NCBI GenBank assembly: GCA_030592015.1
Contig: JAUUZY010000005.1
Location: 1-64,000 of the forward strand
DNA length: 64,000 bases
Direction: 5' to 3'
Source of the DNA: Candidatus Peregrinibacteria bacterium
Lineage (GTDB): Bacteria > Patescibacteriota > Gracilibacteria > UBA1369 > LOWO2-01-FULL-3
In this document: in pieces, positions 8,917-20,900 of the stretch
Position numbering within the stretch: position 1 is the first letter of the stretch
How the letters are laid out: each line of letters begins with the position of its first letter
The notes under the pieces: model-generated
Told to the model about the DNA's origin: nothing
The model's database searches: none
Seen by the model: the letters and a program-made list of their open reading frames with translations, nothing else
Made by a program: the position numbers and the translations under genes

Positions 8917-10738
8917 TTGGTTTGTTCTTTATTGCGTTACATTCATTATCAATTAGCTTGTACTGCCTGTTATAACCTTCAAAGAAAATTCTCATTTGTT
9001 TGATTTCAGGCAATGCAGTTTGATTAAATAGTTTTGTATTAGTTCCTTTATTTGATTCTTGTAGATTGGCAGCCTCAAGCAGCGCCTCGTTTCTAGCTTT
9101 ATCCTGAACTCTAGAAACTTCATTAATTATCTCGGCTATGGTTGTTCCCTCAGGAGCTGTAGCCAAGAGGAAGTCAGTTTCGTAGTCCGTAGAGAATGTA
9201 GGTTGTATGCCAATTTGGAGATCAAGAAGCTCTGTATCACCTAAAAATGGTCTATATTTCTCCACAAAACTATTCCATTCCTCAAAAATATTCTTTCCAA
9301 GAATCAAATCATCATTAGGAGGAGTAGGAATAGGAGCAGCTATGGTAATAACCTGTAGATCAGGCATAACAAGGTCAAAGCCCCCCTTACACTTAGCGGA
9401 CTCAAAAATATTCCCGGTAACCTTATTTGGGATAAGAGTATGATTAAGAGTTTTCTTCATAAATTCATTTGTCTTTTCAACTTCGCAAAGTATACAACTG
9501 TCTCCAGGGTTGAAGCTTGAAACAGTCTTCCGAATCAATTCAGTATCCAGACAAATTCCGATCTTCGCTGAGAATCCTGGACCGGCTACACCGGCTGCAG
9601 CACCGGCAGATTGTCCAATCAAAGAGTCGTAGGCATTTCCAAGACTTGAAAATCCGGAACTACCAAAGGTACTATCCGCAGCAGCAGATCCTTCAGCACC
9701 TCCCAACGCAGGACACCATGTGCTACCCCAGTCACCGACCGGAGCAGGGGAGACAGTTCCATCCGCAGCAACTATAGGCTGGGAAACTGATCGCGTCTCA
9801 TCCGTAGCAGGCACTCCGTCGTTATCATCACCATCTTCTACTACAACAGGATCATCAGATTCATCCGCTTCGGCCTCTTTCAAAGCAATTTTATCGGCCT
9901 CATAACTATTTGCAGCTTCAGCAAAAGGATCATCAACAGCACAAACATCAGACTCTAATTTTTCTATATCTCCAATAGCATCAGCAAATTCACTAATTTC
10001 ACTTCCAGCACTATCAATACGAATATCAGTCTCAACATTCCCTTCTTCATCCAGAGGCTGCCTCATGACGGCCACAGGGCCTTCATCAGCGGCATAGTCG
10101 GACCGTTCGACAATTGGATCAGTTGGGATATATGGAGAGCTTAGCTCGCCTCCAAAAGGCTTTCCGACAGTATTGGGAATAACCTCAACAAACAAAATCT
10201 CTTCAATAATTGAAAGATCATGCACAAGATCAAAACCGGAATCAAACAGATCACCGTTAGCAAAAATCTCACTAGGCGCAATAGCGGCATCTATTTCCTG
10301 CTGTAATTCAAAAGTTTCATGAAGGTCTTCAAAATCTTCCTGAAGATTGTTAAACAGAATAAATGCATTCTCCTGAGTCAGGTCTGCAGAGCGAATGTCA
10401 GGATTATTGAAAATCGGAGTAATACTGCCACCTACAACTCTCTCTGCCTCCATATTCGTAAGCCCATACTTCTGCGCAACAAGATCAAGTGCATCATTTT
10501 CCGGAGCCACAAGAAGCTTCCCGTAAACCAACTGGTATAAATCTGTACCTTGCTTTGAAGGAGTGAAAATATCAGTCCATTCAAACAAATTTCCATTGGC
10601 AACGATTTCATCCCAAGTACTTGTCGGATCTTCATCGTTCTCACCATAGGCAACAAGATTTACATCCGCAGCAATCAGCATATAGCTTGCAGCTACTCCG
10701 GCAAATACTCCTATAATGATTGGCAAAAATCTTTTCAT
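8909..10738 (-). CDS. Secreted or membrane-anchored acidic protein
   Basis: This 609-residue protein has no family I recognise. The start is set at the ATG at 10738 (MKRFLPIIIGVFAG), one base after the stop of the upstream gene. The longer reading from 10765 would prepend nine residues before this hydrophobic signal. The N-terminus has a single hydrophobic helix that could be a signal peptide or anchor. The middle (about residues 260-370) is low-complexity and very acidic with Ala/Asp/Gly (DDPVVVEDGDDNDG). It is followed by a CILCEV pair and further cysteines. Gene order and coupling tie it to the giant-protein operon. Confidence 0.88.
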   Translation of the reverse strand: MKRFLPIIIGVFAGVAASYMLIAADVNLVAYGENDEDPTSTWDEIVANGNLFEWTDIFTPSKQGTDLYQLVYGKLLVAPENDALDLVAQKYGLTNMEAERVVGGSITPIFNNPDIRSADLTQENAFILFNNLQEDFEDLHETFELQQEIDAAIAPSEIFANGDLFDSGFDLVHDLSIIEEILFVEVIPNTVGKPFGGELSSPYIPTDPIVERSDYAADEGPVAVMRQPLDEEGNVETDIRIDSAGSEISEFADAIGDIEKLESDVCAVDDPFAEAANSYEADKIALKEAEADESDDPVVVEDGDDNDGVPATDETRSVSQPIVAADGTVSPAPVGDWGSTWCPALGGAEGSAAADSTFGSSGFSSLGNAYDSLIGQSAGAAAGVAGPGFSAKIGICLDTELIRKTVSSFNPGDSCILCEVEKTNEFMKKTLNHTLIPNKVTGNIFESAKCKGGFDLVMPDLQVITIAAPIPTPPNDDLILGKNIFEEWNSFVEKYRPFLGDTELLDLQIGIQPTFSTDYETDFLLATAPEGTTIAEIINEVSRVQDKARNEALLEAANLQESNKGTNTKLFNQTALPEIKQMRIFFEGYNRQYKLIDNECNAIKNKPNA

Positions 10739-10739
10739 A

Positions 10740-11378
10740 TTATTCACAATTGACTGTAGTTGCATCGATAAATTTCTCAGGAAGTCTCATGGATTCCCGA
10801 CGAACATCTTTCAAGGCAAGTTTATATTTAACTAAATTATTTATAATTATTTCATATTTCTTATGCATGGGATAAGCCATCCTAAACTCATCATATGCAG
10901 CAATAGTGGCCTCCATCACACGCTTTGCTTCATCTATTTCAGCGACAACTTCTGCATCTATTCTAGTACTTCCCAGCAAAACCTCTGAGATCGTAATTGC
11001 ATCCTTTGAAATTACCGTCAAATCATTCCTCGCTATCTCCAGAGTCTTCAAATAATCTATGTAAATTTCCAGAGCATCCATAGACACACAGTAGGTACTC
11101 ACGTTTTCCGGCGTACATTGCTCTTTTGTATCAGGGGCAAGAAAGTCAGGGTTACTATAGAAGCTAGGTTCCTCCAGCATATCAACCAATAGTTCCAGCT
11201 TGTCATTAAAGAAGTCATTCATTGTTGAATGATAAGTAGTTTTTATATTGTAAAAACCTGCCGTAGGACCATCGAATTCATAGTCACTCAACGCATAAAT
11301 CGTATAGCTGGAGTAGCAAAGTACCAAAGTGGCAATTGCGATGAGAAAGCTGGTTGTTAGGTTTCTAAAAAATTTCAT
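10740..11378 (-). CDS. Secreted helical protein
   Basis: The product has 212 residues. An N-terminal hydrophobic segment (TTSFLIAIATLVLCYSSY) is followed by a largely helical mature domain containing a close Cys pair (EQCTPENVSTYC) and a final NCE. I recognise no family. Three bases separate it from the gene upstream and one base from the next, so it is certainly in the same transcript. Its small size, export signal and cysteines are shared with the genes on both sides. Confidence 0.88.
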   Translation of the reverse strand: MKFFRNLTTSFLIAIATLVLCYSSYTIYALSDYEFDGPTAGFYNIKTTYHSTMNDFFNDKLELLVDMLEEPSFYSNPDFLAPDTKEQCTPENVSTYCVSMDALEIYIDYLKTLEIARNDLTVISKDAITISEVLLGSTRIDAEVVAEIDEAKRVMEATIAAYDEFRMAYPMHKKYEIIINNLVKYKLALKDVRRESMRLPEKFIDATTVNCE

Positions 11379-11381
11379 AAA

Positions 11382-11978
11382 CTATTGAACACAGTTTTTA
11401 ACAAATTGGGGCAGTCTATTATTGAACGATGCAAAATGCGAAAACATATATGCGATTTGTAGATTCAAATCACTGAGTCGATTATTTATAACTCTACTTT
11501 TTTCCACAAAAATAGTTGCACGTTTCTGAGCACTGGTATTTCGTATATGGTCAATCATCAATTCCTTCTTCACTTCTATATAGGTCTGAGTAAGTTGGGC
11601 ACACTCACTAATTGTAGTGAATTGTTGCGCCAACCCTTCACCTCCAATATCGGGAGTAACCAGCAAAAAAGTATCTTCGATAAGTGTTTTGTATTCTCTG
11701 AATTTAGCGATGGCAATATTTGTAAGGGAAGTATTTGAACTCTTATTATTAAAGTTTTCCTCTAAAAATTTGAAAAATAATTTAGTGTAATCATCATAAA
11801 TTCTCGGCAATATGATTTTGCAATTTGTAGGATTAGCCACAAGATCCTCAACATTCTTTTGAATTACAGGCTTCAGAGCTATCTCTAGATCTATATAAGT
11901 CGATGGCTCATTTGCAGCATAGACAAGTCCCACGTTGGACAATATTAGGATCAAAATTGAGGCCAGTATTTTTTTCAT
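11382..11978 (-). CDS. Secreted helical protein next to the giant gene
   Basis: This is a 198-residue product with a signal peptide (MKKILASILILILSNVGLVYA-A). The mature domain is helical, with cysteines in TNCKI, SECAQ and the C-terminal KNCVQ. No known family is evident. It starts 2 bases after the stop of the 5012-residue gene, so the two are co-transcribed and probably coupled. It may be a chaperone or binding partner of the giant protein (inference from position only). Confidence 0.88.
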   Translation of the reverse strand: MKKILASILILILSNVGLVYAANEPSTYIDLEIALKPVIQKNVEDLVANPTNCKIILPRIYDDYTKLFFKFLEENFNNKSSNTSLTNIAIAKFREYKTLIEDTFLLVTPDIGGEGLAQQFTTISECAQLTQTYIEVKKELMIDHIRNTSAQKRATIFVEKSRVINNRLSDLNLQIAYMFSHFASFNNRLPQFVKNCVQ

Positions 11979-11980
11979 AA

Positions 11981-14900
11981 TTATTTTTTTACAGTTTCAA
12001 TAGTAACTTCATTACTCTTGGAGAACCAATGTTTCTCATCTTCAGTAGAAATTACACTGAAGAATATGTCTCCCGGAATTATATCAGCTCCATGCAAGAT
12101 GCTTGCAGTACATGGGCAGGTATTGCATTCAGGTGGTACGACATAAACACCACTTTCACCTTCCTGATAAACACCACCATCACTGAAATCATCACTTCCA
12201 TCCAAAGGATCGGTCAAATTCTTATGAACTTCATCCCCGTCATTAACCCCACCACCATCGGTATCGGCAACTGCAGGATTAGTTCCGTAGAGATTTATTT
12301 CTTCAGAGTCGGACAATCCATCGAAGTCTCTATCAGGTGGATCATCAGATGCATCCAGAGGATCAGTTCCATTCCTAACTTCATCCCCATCGTTAACCCC
12401 ACCACCATCGGTATCGGCAATTTCAGGATCAGTTCCATACAGATTCGTTTCCTCAGAGTCGGTCAATCCATCGTCATCAATATCGGATGGATCATCATAT
12501 GCATCCAACGGGTTAGTCCCCAGATCAAGCTCGTCGCCATCATTTGTTCCTCCCTTATCACTGTCAGCATCAGTTGGATCAAGACCATATGAGCATTCAT
12601 CTGTATTGCTCACACCATCGAAATCCACATCTAAATCAGGATTTTGAATATCATATTTCTCCTCACAGAAATCAGACATGCCATCATTGTCATCATCAAT
12701 CTCAAAACAATTATAAGCTTCAAGAACTCTGGTCACCATTGTTACAAGCTCTGCTCGAGTCATCTCCTGTTCAGGATTGGCAGCTTCCTCAGTTGTGATA
12801 ATAAAATTATTCTGCAAAACAGCATTTCCAGTCATATAAGGAGTCAGGTTCTGTCCTGCAAGCATGAACGGATCATACCAAGGATCTCCAACATTTAGTC
12901 CCTCAAGATTAAGCACACCCTTCAGTTCAAGAGCTTCCAATATGATCTTCACAGACTCGGCCCTTGTAATAGTGTTTTCAGGCTTGAAAGGGGATTTGCC
13001 AGTAGCATTGTCTATCTCACCCTGATAACCATGAATAAGACCAAGTAATGAGGCCTCCTTCACAAATGGGTAGTACCAAACAAGGTCAGACTCACTATAT
13101 TGAATATCATTGAATTCAGTCCCAAGCTCATAAGATTCAGGTCTAGGAATAATACAAAGCATCTTTAGCAGAGTTTTTACAAATTCAGCCCTATTCACCA
13201 ACTCCTGCGGATTAAATATAATTCCATCCTCGCTCTCCCGCCCTTCAATAATATCTTTTTTCTGTAACTCTTTGAGAATAGCAGCCAATTCATCATCAAC
13301 ATCAATAAATTCTTTCTTGCTCAAACTAGTCTTCACAAAATCGGAAGATGGAGGAATATGCGCCTGAGCAAACGGCACATCATTCGGTCCAACTATCTTA
13401 ACTCTTCTTTTTCCACTAATAACAGAGACATAAATCTCCGCCACAACTTTTCCATTATATATAAGTTCATAAATCAACGGATCAGCCGTATGATCATTCG
13501 CCTTTTTTATTAGTTCAACCCCATCAGCAAGGAAAATAACATTTCCAGCACTATCAACAATAGCGATCTGCTTCCCTTCAATCACATCCATCAAAGCGGC
13601 AGCACCCGGATAATCCGGATCATCAGCTGCAAATTTCACAAAGCTATATCTATCTGTAATATTTTCATCACTCACATGCACACCAGTCGCCAATTCAAAT
13701 ATATTGTCCTCAAAATCAACTTCTTCCAGCACAACTACATCGGTATTCTGATCTGCAACCACGTGAATAGTCGCATAAACAGTGCCATTCGCATCCACGA
13801 TCTCAATTCTGGTTACAGTCCCGGGAGGATTGGCTTCCTCAACATTTATAAAGTATCCATCCATCAAATTTTCAACATTAGCTGTGTCAGGGTGAATTTC
13901 CGCAATTATTTCTCCGGCAGAATTCTCAACCAAGAGCATATCTCTCACAGAAAGATCATTAACCGTATAAACACCGGTTTCATCACTAAGATATTTTCCG
14001 TTCTCATCACTGGTCATAGTCTCAATCTTTTGGTTTTTCTCTACAGCCTTCAGATCACCGGCCACAACTCTATAAATAAGCCTTTTCCTCATAAGCGTAA
14101 CAGGCATATTAGGCAGAGTTTCACCTGTGGCAATTGAAGTTCTAGCAAGAGTTTCGTCCAATGTGATATTAGGAGCGGAAACATTCACCTTAATCTCCTG
14201 AGCCGAACTATTTCCAGACTGATCCACCACATGTAACAAGAATTTATGCTGACCAATATCTCCCTCATATTCGAATGGTCCAACTCTGAATCTTGGGTTG
14301 CTCCTATCATTTATAGCTATGCCATCACCATCTTCATCATAGGCGTAATTAATATCACTATAGAAAAATTGTCTCAGTTCTGTAGCTCTCTTTCCGTCCG
14401 GATCATAAGGTAAAGTCTCAAGATAGTAGGCAACTATTTCACCTGAACTATCAAAAGAATTACTCGCATCAATTTCCAGCTCCGTGAAAAGCGGAATATC
14501 ATATTCAATCTGACTTACAGCAGGGAATGGGCTGTCATTATCAGAACAGGACTGCGGAGCAATCACATTAGTAAATGAAGGAAGAGATTTCTCTCCATCA
14601 GCATTGATCGCATATATTTTTGGATAATAATTTCCATTTTCCAGCTCGATTGAAATACTTGGATTATTTGGGTCAGCCAGTTCAAGTACAAATGCATTCG
14701 GGAATTCTGCATCAGGATCAGCCACAGCCACATACCTCGCAACTGCAGTATTTTCATTTCCATCAGGAGTGCTGCCAATAAACACTTCATAGGCAACTGC
14801 ATCCTTTTTTGCAATCCAGCTAATATCAACTTTTTTGTGATTCTCAGAAGGTGAGATAACACCCTGCACACTCGCACCTCCATCCACAACATAGTCGCTC

Positions 14901-17900
14901 ACAGAGTTATTACCAAAGCCACCAGAAATCCCTCCAATCAGATTTCCCTTTGGATAATCCACCTCATTAGTATGATTTTCTTTCAGATAAACATCTCCAC
15001 CCATGGAGAAGATAATATCGAAATCACTATCACCATCAACATCATTGAACAAAGTATGTATTTCATTTTCCAATTCACTCGTATAGTTCAACACATTTTC
15101 ACTTCCATTCCCGACTGCAACAAAGAATCCTATCGGAACAGGAACAGTAGCAGCTTCATCTGACTCCAGGTAATCATCAACATCAAAATCTATATTTGCA
15201 GCAAGCAGATTACTCGTATCAAGATCGCTCACGCCACTCACATCTCTGAGTCTCTCTTCTACAGCCTCACCAAAGAAACTGGATTCAACAGTTGTCTCGG
15301 TAGATACAGGTTCATACATCTTACTTGTAGAAAGAGCGACAATCTGTCTCACACTCTGATCATTGTCGACAAGAATCCTGCCAAATTCATTATAATCCTC
15401 GATCTCACCAAGTACTGTATTAGATTCATCCAAGCCCTTTGTATACGCAATTAGGGAGTCGCGAAGCTCGGCCATATGCCTCATCTCAGGAGTATCAGGA
15501 AGATCCTGAAGCAGTATATCCGCCTCAACTTCGGCAAGAGTTCTGTTTAGTATAGGATCTGAAGGATCCAAATATTCTTGAGTCGCAGTCAGATAATATG
15601 TATCGGGATAATCAATCTGCTCCATATTATCCACATAGTCATTCAAGCTTTGATTAATGTTATTGAAATATCCTTCCACCTTAGCTATCTCAGGAGGAAG
15701 ATAAGCACCGGCATCACCACTAATATCAGCACCGACTTCTTCAGCAGCATCCTCAATAGGTGAAGTAATAGGATCAACAACTCCTTCAAGCAAAGGCACA
15801 GCAACATCAATAGCGGTTTCAGTAGCTTTCTTAAATGCAGTATCTACGGCATCATCCAGAACCTTCTGCCATGATTTCCCGCTAACTGTATTTACATTTT
15901 CAACCAAATCCATAACTTTCTCATTAAACTTATCGGCCCCATTTTTTAGAATCACATATATAAAGTCAGTCTCGATCCCCATATCCAATTTTGTAGTTAT
16001 CTTAATCTGTTCAACATAATCGTATTGAATTTCAGGCATCTGAACTCCAAGGTTTTTGATAAGAGGCAAGACAACCTGCACACTCGGCTGAGTCAAAGTC
16101 TCGATTTCAGTTGCAAGCCCCCATTCAGGAACAGGAATAAGTCCTTTCTTCAGTAGACAGAGGACGGCAAATATAGGCTTTAGATTGACAATAAGATCTC
16201 CAATAACATCAGGTAGTTGTGGGATCTTTGGCGGTCGAGGAAGGTCCGGCAATTGCGGTAATGGCAAAGGCGGAAGATCCGGAAGATCAGGCAGAGTGAA
16301 GGTAGGGAAGTCCAGCCAGTCAGGAAGATCAAATCCCGGAACTACTAATCGTAGCTCAGGAGATATCTCGGGAAGTGTAATAGTTGGTAGATCAGGAAGC
16401 CTTATCGGCTCAGGTTTGAACACAAGATCAGGCCAAACAATTTTTATACCGGCTTTTACCTGGGAAATATCAAAAACGATATCCGGCCACTTTGGCATAG
16501 GGATAATAGGGGGATCCGGAATAGCCGCAAAGAAACTCAAAAGTATTCCAAGCTTGCTAAATCTGTCATTTTTACACTGGTCACAATTCACTTGATAATC
16601 AACAATCAGATCGAGCAACAATTTCCAGTCTCTGATAGTTCGGATAACATCCTCAATCGCTCTCATCCATGACTCTATAGTTTTCTGCTGTCTGCTAATG
16701 TATCCACCTGTGTAATTCATTATCGCATCCATATAACAAATCAACTGAGTCGCATACTTTGCCTCAAGGTTCCTCCAAGTCAAAATATCTTTCGGTAGCC
16801 TTGAAATCTGGTCAATTTTGTCCATAGCCGCTCGCACAGACTTGATCAACTCTGTCATATCGAGAGTCACAGCATCACAAAGAGTTCTTCTCTCTTCACT
16901 TATATTACATGTCCAATAATCTTCTATTTTCTGAATCTGCTCTTGTTCATATTCAATCCAAAGTACCGCTTGTCTCTTCCATTTTTCAACTTCAGCTTGA
17001 GAAATAGCCGGTACTCTTATAAACACCTCTTTTCCTTCAATCTGGAACAAAGGCATACTGTTTACAGCCCTCAAAAAGTCATGAACGGAAAGGAATCCAC
17101 CTCGATTTTTATCGAAGTTCTTGAGCGAAACAGCATGATCAGAAATTAAGCTATTCACATCAGGATAGATGAAATATAAGTCAGGTAAATCCAGTAATTT
17201 ATTGAATATTTCATCGGTTTGATTATCCAGCCAGTTAGTAATCACACTTGGGAATCCGGGAATTCTGATATTCACAGCGCTGGAATACGATAGGGGAGAA
17301 TCAGGATCAGAATAATTGCTACTTGTATTGATAGCATCGGATCCGGCTGAATTTTCTCCATCAGATACAATAGTCGACATTCCCACGTCAGGATTTGAGT
17401 TAGAACTCTTCGCTTTTGCCACGGCATCATTGACCGGACCGAGAAGGTCAGGACATACACCTGCAGCCTGTACCGGCACTGCAGCAGCATAACAAGGTGA
17501 CATGTGTCCAATGTTTGGACCGGCACATATGGCAGTCCCAAGCCCACCTGTCAGAGTAGGGGAGATATACCACCTTACACTAGAAGTTAAATTTGAAGGG
17601 TAAAAAGGCATAACATACGGAGGATTCGGAGTTCCAATTGCAATCGCTGCAATCCCGGGAATCGGTCCATCCGGAGCAAGGAAAGCTCTATTGTACGGAA
17701 TCGGCAAACATCCTCCACCGGAACATCTCAGTAAGGTACTTACATTCTTGATCCCGTTGGCAATCGACTCAGAAAGATCTTGGTACTCCCCCAATGCATC
17801 ATCCCAAGAATCAACACTACCGTCATAATCGCTATCAGCGTTTTGTGAAGCCATTAACGCACTCATTCTATCTTGGAATTCTTCTGAGTTAGGATCCACA

Positions 17901-20900
17901 TCATCAAAATCAGTCGGATTAATCCCTCCTGTTCTTTCAGCCTGCTCATCAAACAATTCCTCCAGAGTAGGCTCAGAGCTAACCCTGTTTTCCAGATAAT
18001 TTACCCTTCCATTGGAAACTCCAATGGAATATTCATAAATCAACTCTGCACTTGGATTTATTTCAGGCCTTATCTGAAGATCCAGATAAGGATCATTGTT
18101 GTATGAATGTCCCAAAGCACTAAGGGGATAGTTTGCAAAATCATTACCAATATCAAAGTTCACCTTTGGCATCCGGTCAACGCTGGCAGAATAAGAAATG
18201 GTCCTCTTGCCTCCGGCAGGGACAGTAATACCGGTGATTACAAGTGAACGAGCACTCATCCCGGTTTCAGCCCACTCTAGCTCATCTCTGCAGCCACTAT
18301 CCATGCATTGCAAAGTATCTTCCAAAAGAGTCATGGAAGGAGGACTAACATCAGAGAGCATCATATTCACAATATTAGAGCCACCATTGTTATTCAAAGT
18401 AATAATATATTTTACCCTGTCATCCAATGCGATCACTTCTCCATTCACATCAACAGAACTCTTTGTAGATCTTGAAAATCTCACATCCTGCTTAATGTTT
18501 ATGAAGTCGTAGTTTTTCGGATAAGTCTGTTCAGGGATATCTCCAGTAGCAATATTTTCATTATTTAAAAGGGAATTCTGCAAATCAGTAACTGCATTTG
18601 CATAGCCTTCTACCTCCGCATTACCAACAGGAGGGTCATCACTAGGGAGTGTGAATTGAATAAACTTTCCTGAGTTGTCTTCCACAGTATCAGTATGCTC
18701 GACATCAGAATATTCAGGGATAGTAGAGGAAAGTTGCTCCATTCCAGGATAATTAACAAAAATTGTACTCGAAATATCTACTTCAGGATCAAGCTGGAAT
18801 CCAAAATTCCAAGAATTCCCATGGTTAGTATCGAGCCCGATACAACTATCTCCATCAACTTTGTTATAGAAAATTCGAACGTTCCCAGCCGAATCACTAG
18901 TCACCAGATCCTCACACCCATCCGCATTCATATCTCCGGACTTCATTTCATAAGCCTTCCCGTTAATAGCCAACTCTAGAGATTCCTTTTCAAAACTTCC
19001 ACCTTGATTTATAAACTGACTCATACAAACTTCATCTACATTGCAACTTTCTTTAGTTCCAACTATCAGGTCATCAAATCCATCATTATTCAGATCAATT
19101 TTAGTGGCGGAGAATATTCCATTAGACATTTTTAGAATATATCCCTTGTCCCTAAATCTCTTATTACTAATCTCATTCTCAAGTAGTCTCACAAGCCCAT
19201 CTTCATATAGAAGCAAGAGGTCGTCGCTACCATCACCGTTATAATCAAACTCAATCAACTGTTGTATGGTCTGTTCACCATTAAAGATTGGCTTGCCGAT
19301 ATCTTTTGTATAGCCGGTAAGACCACTCACCAGACCAACCATTCCATCCAATTTTAGACGTATCATAGGATCTCCATAAATGACACCAATCTCTGAAGCA
19401 TATGGAATATGAGATTCTCCAACAGAATTTCCAGCAGAAAAGAAAAGCATATGTTTATTGTCTCCTTCAAATCCCAAACCTGAATTACTACCTACATCCT
19501 CCAGCGAAGTTTGACCAAAGCCGGGAGCACGACCGGCATCAAGACTTGAATTCTTATCAATCAGGTAAACACCATTTGGATTGTCGCTAGAAGTTCTGGA
19601 GAAAGCACTATTAAAGTCAAAATTGTCAGCGGCAGTATTTAATTTTACATAAATACCAGGGAAGAAGCTTGTAGCTTCATCTGCGAAAGGAATTATCTGA
19701 ACAGCATTTTCAAAACTCTGTTTAAAAGTTATAAGAGTCAAGATTTCACCACGATCATATATTGCAAAGGCAAGATCATTACTCTCAAGACCATCGATAT
19801 CCTGCTGTGGGACTCTCATTTCAAGGGATTCATTATTTAGAGTGATTCTTCCAAAGCTATCCACTTTCAGCATCACAGTGCCATTATTTTCAACAAAAAC
19901 CGCATCGTTTCTCTCAACAAATTCAATATTACTATCGCTAAAAGATATTCTCTCAACATATATTCCATCCTCATCTTCGATTTTTTCTTCCTCCTCAAGC
20001 AATACAAGGTCTGTGCCATCACTTGGAACCATAAACATGGAGGCAAGTTCATCACCAAAAACACTATCGTCAAAAATCACTTTTTGATACGGGAACGAAT
20101 CGGTGGATTGAATAACCTGCATACCAACCGTTTCAGACAAAAGATCAATCTTTCCAAAACCATCCACTCCAATGAGCAGCTTGTCCCCCTCAGCAGATGC
20201 TGTGATTGATGAGACAGCCTGAGAGTCACCTGCATGAAGGAAGGTTTCAGCCAGATTATTCTCATCAAACATATTTCCAAAGGCACCACCAAGCAAAGAA
20301 ACATAAAGAGCCCGTGGAGCAAATCCTTCAACATCATCACTATCAAGACGCTTCCTGACATCCAAACTTATCTTGTCACGCATGATCCAATCAGACTCCG
20401 CAACAAGATTGAGTTTTCCACTTATGCCGGATCCCTTAATTGTAGTGGTGGCAATTCCATTGAGAGGGAGCGCAGTCCTAGCTCCGGTAAATTCAATAAA
20501 GTCCTCAGTGGCAGTTGTCGGGAGAAAGCTAATTAGAGTTTCATTATCAGCAACAACCAGATTTCCATATCTATCCAAGATCCTAGCCTCAAGCTGTACA
20601 TCTCCACCACTAGAGAAAACAATATCCTCAGAAGCGCTAAGTTCTATCCTATGAGGCTCGCCAGGCTCAATTTTTATAGTAACGCTATCAGTAGTAAAGC
20701 CAGGGACATCCACAACTATCTCAGCATCACCTGCAAGATTGTTAGGAATAAACACGGCATTTATTTCAGGCAAGGTCCCATCAACCATCTTTTTCTCCAG
20801 TTTTTGAATTGTCTGACCTGATTTTCCCAAAAATCCACCAAGGTTTGGATTAATATTTTCAATCACTATATCCCCACTATATTTATCAACTCTCACTCCA

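Noticed and set aside
16185-16595. Plus-strand Ser/Gly-rich open frame
   Set aside because: It is the antisense of the Pro-rich PDLP segment; the odd composition comes from that repeat.
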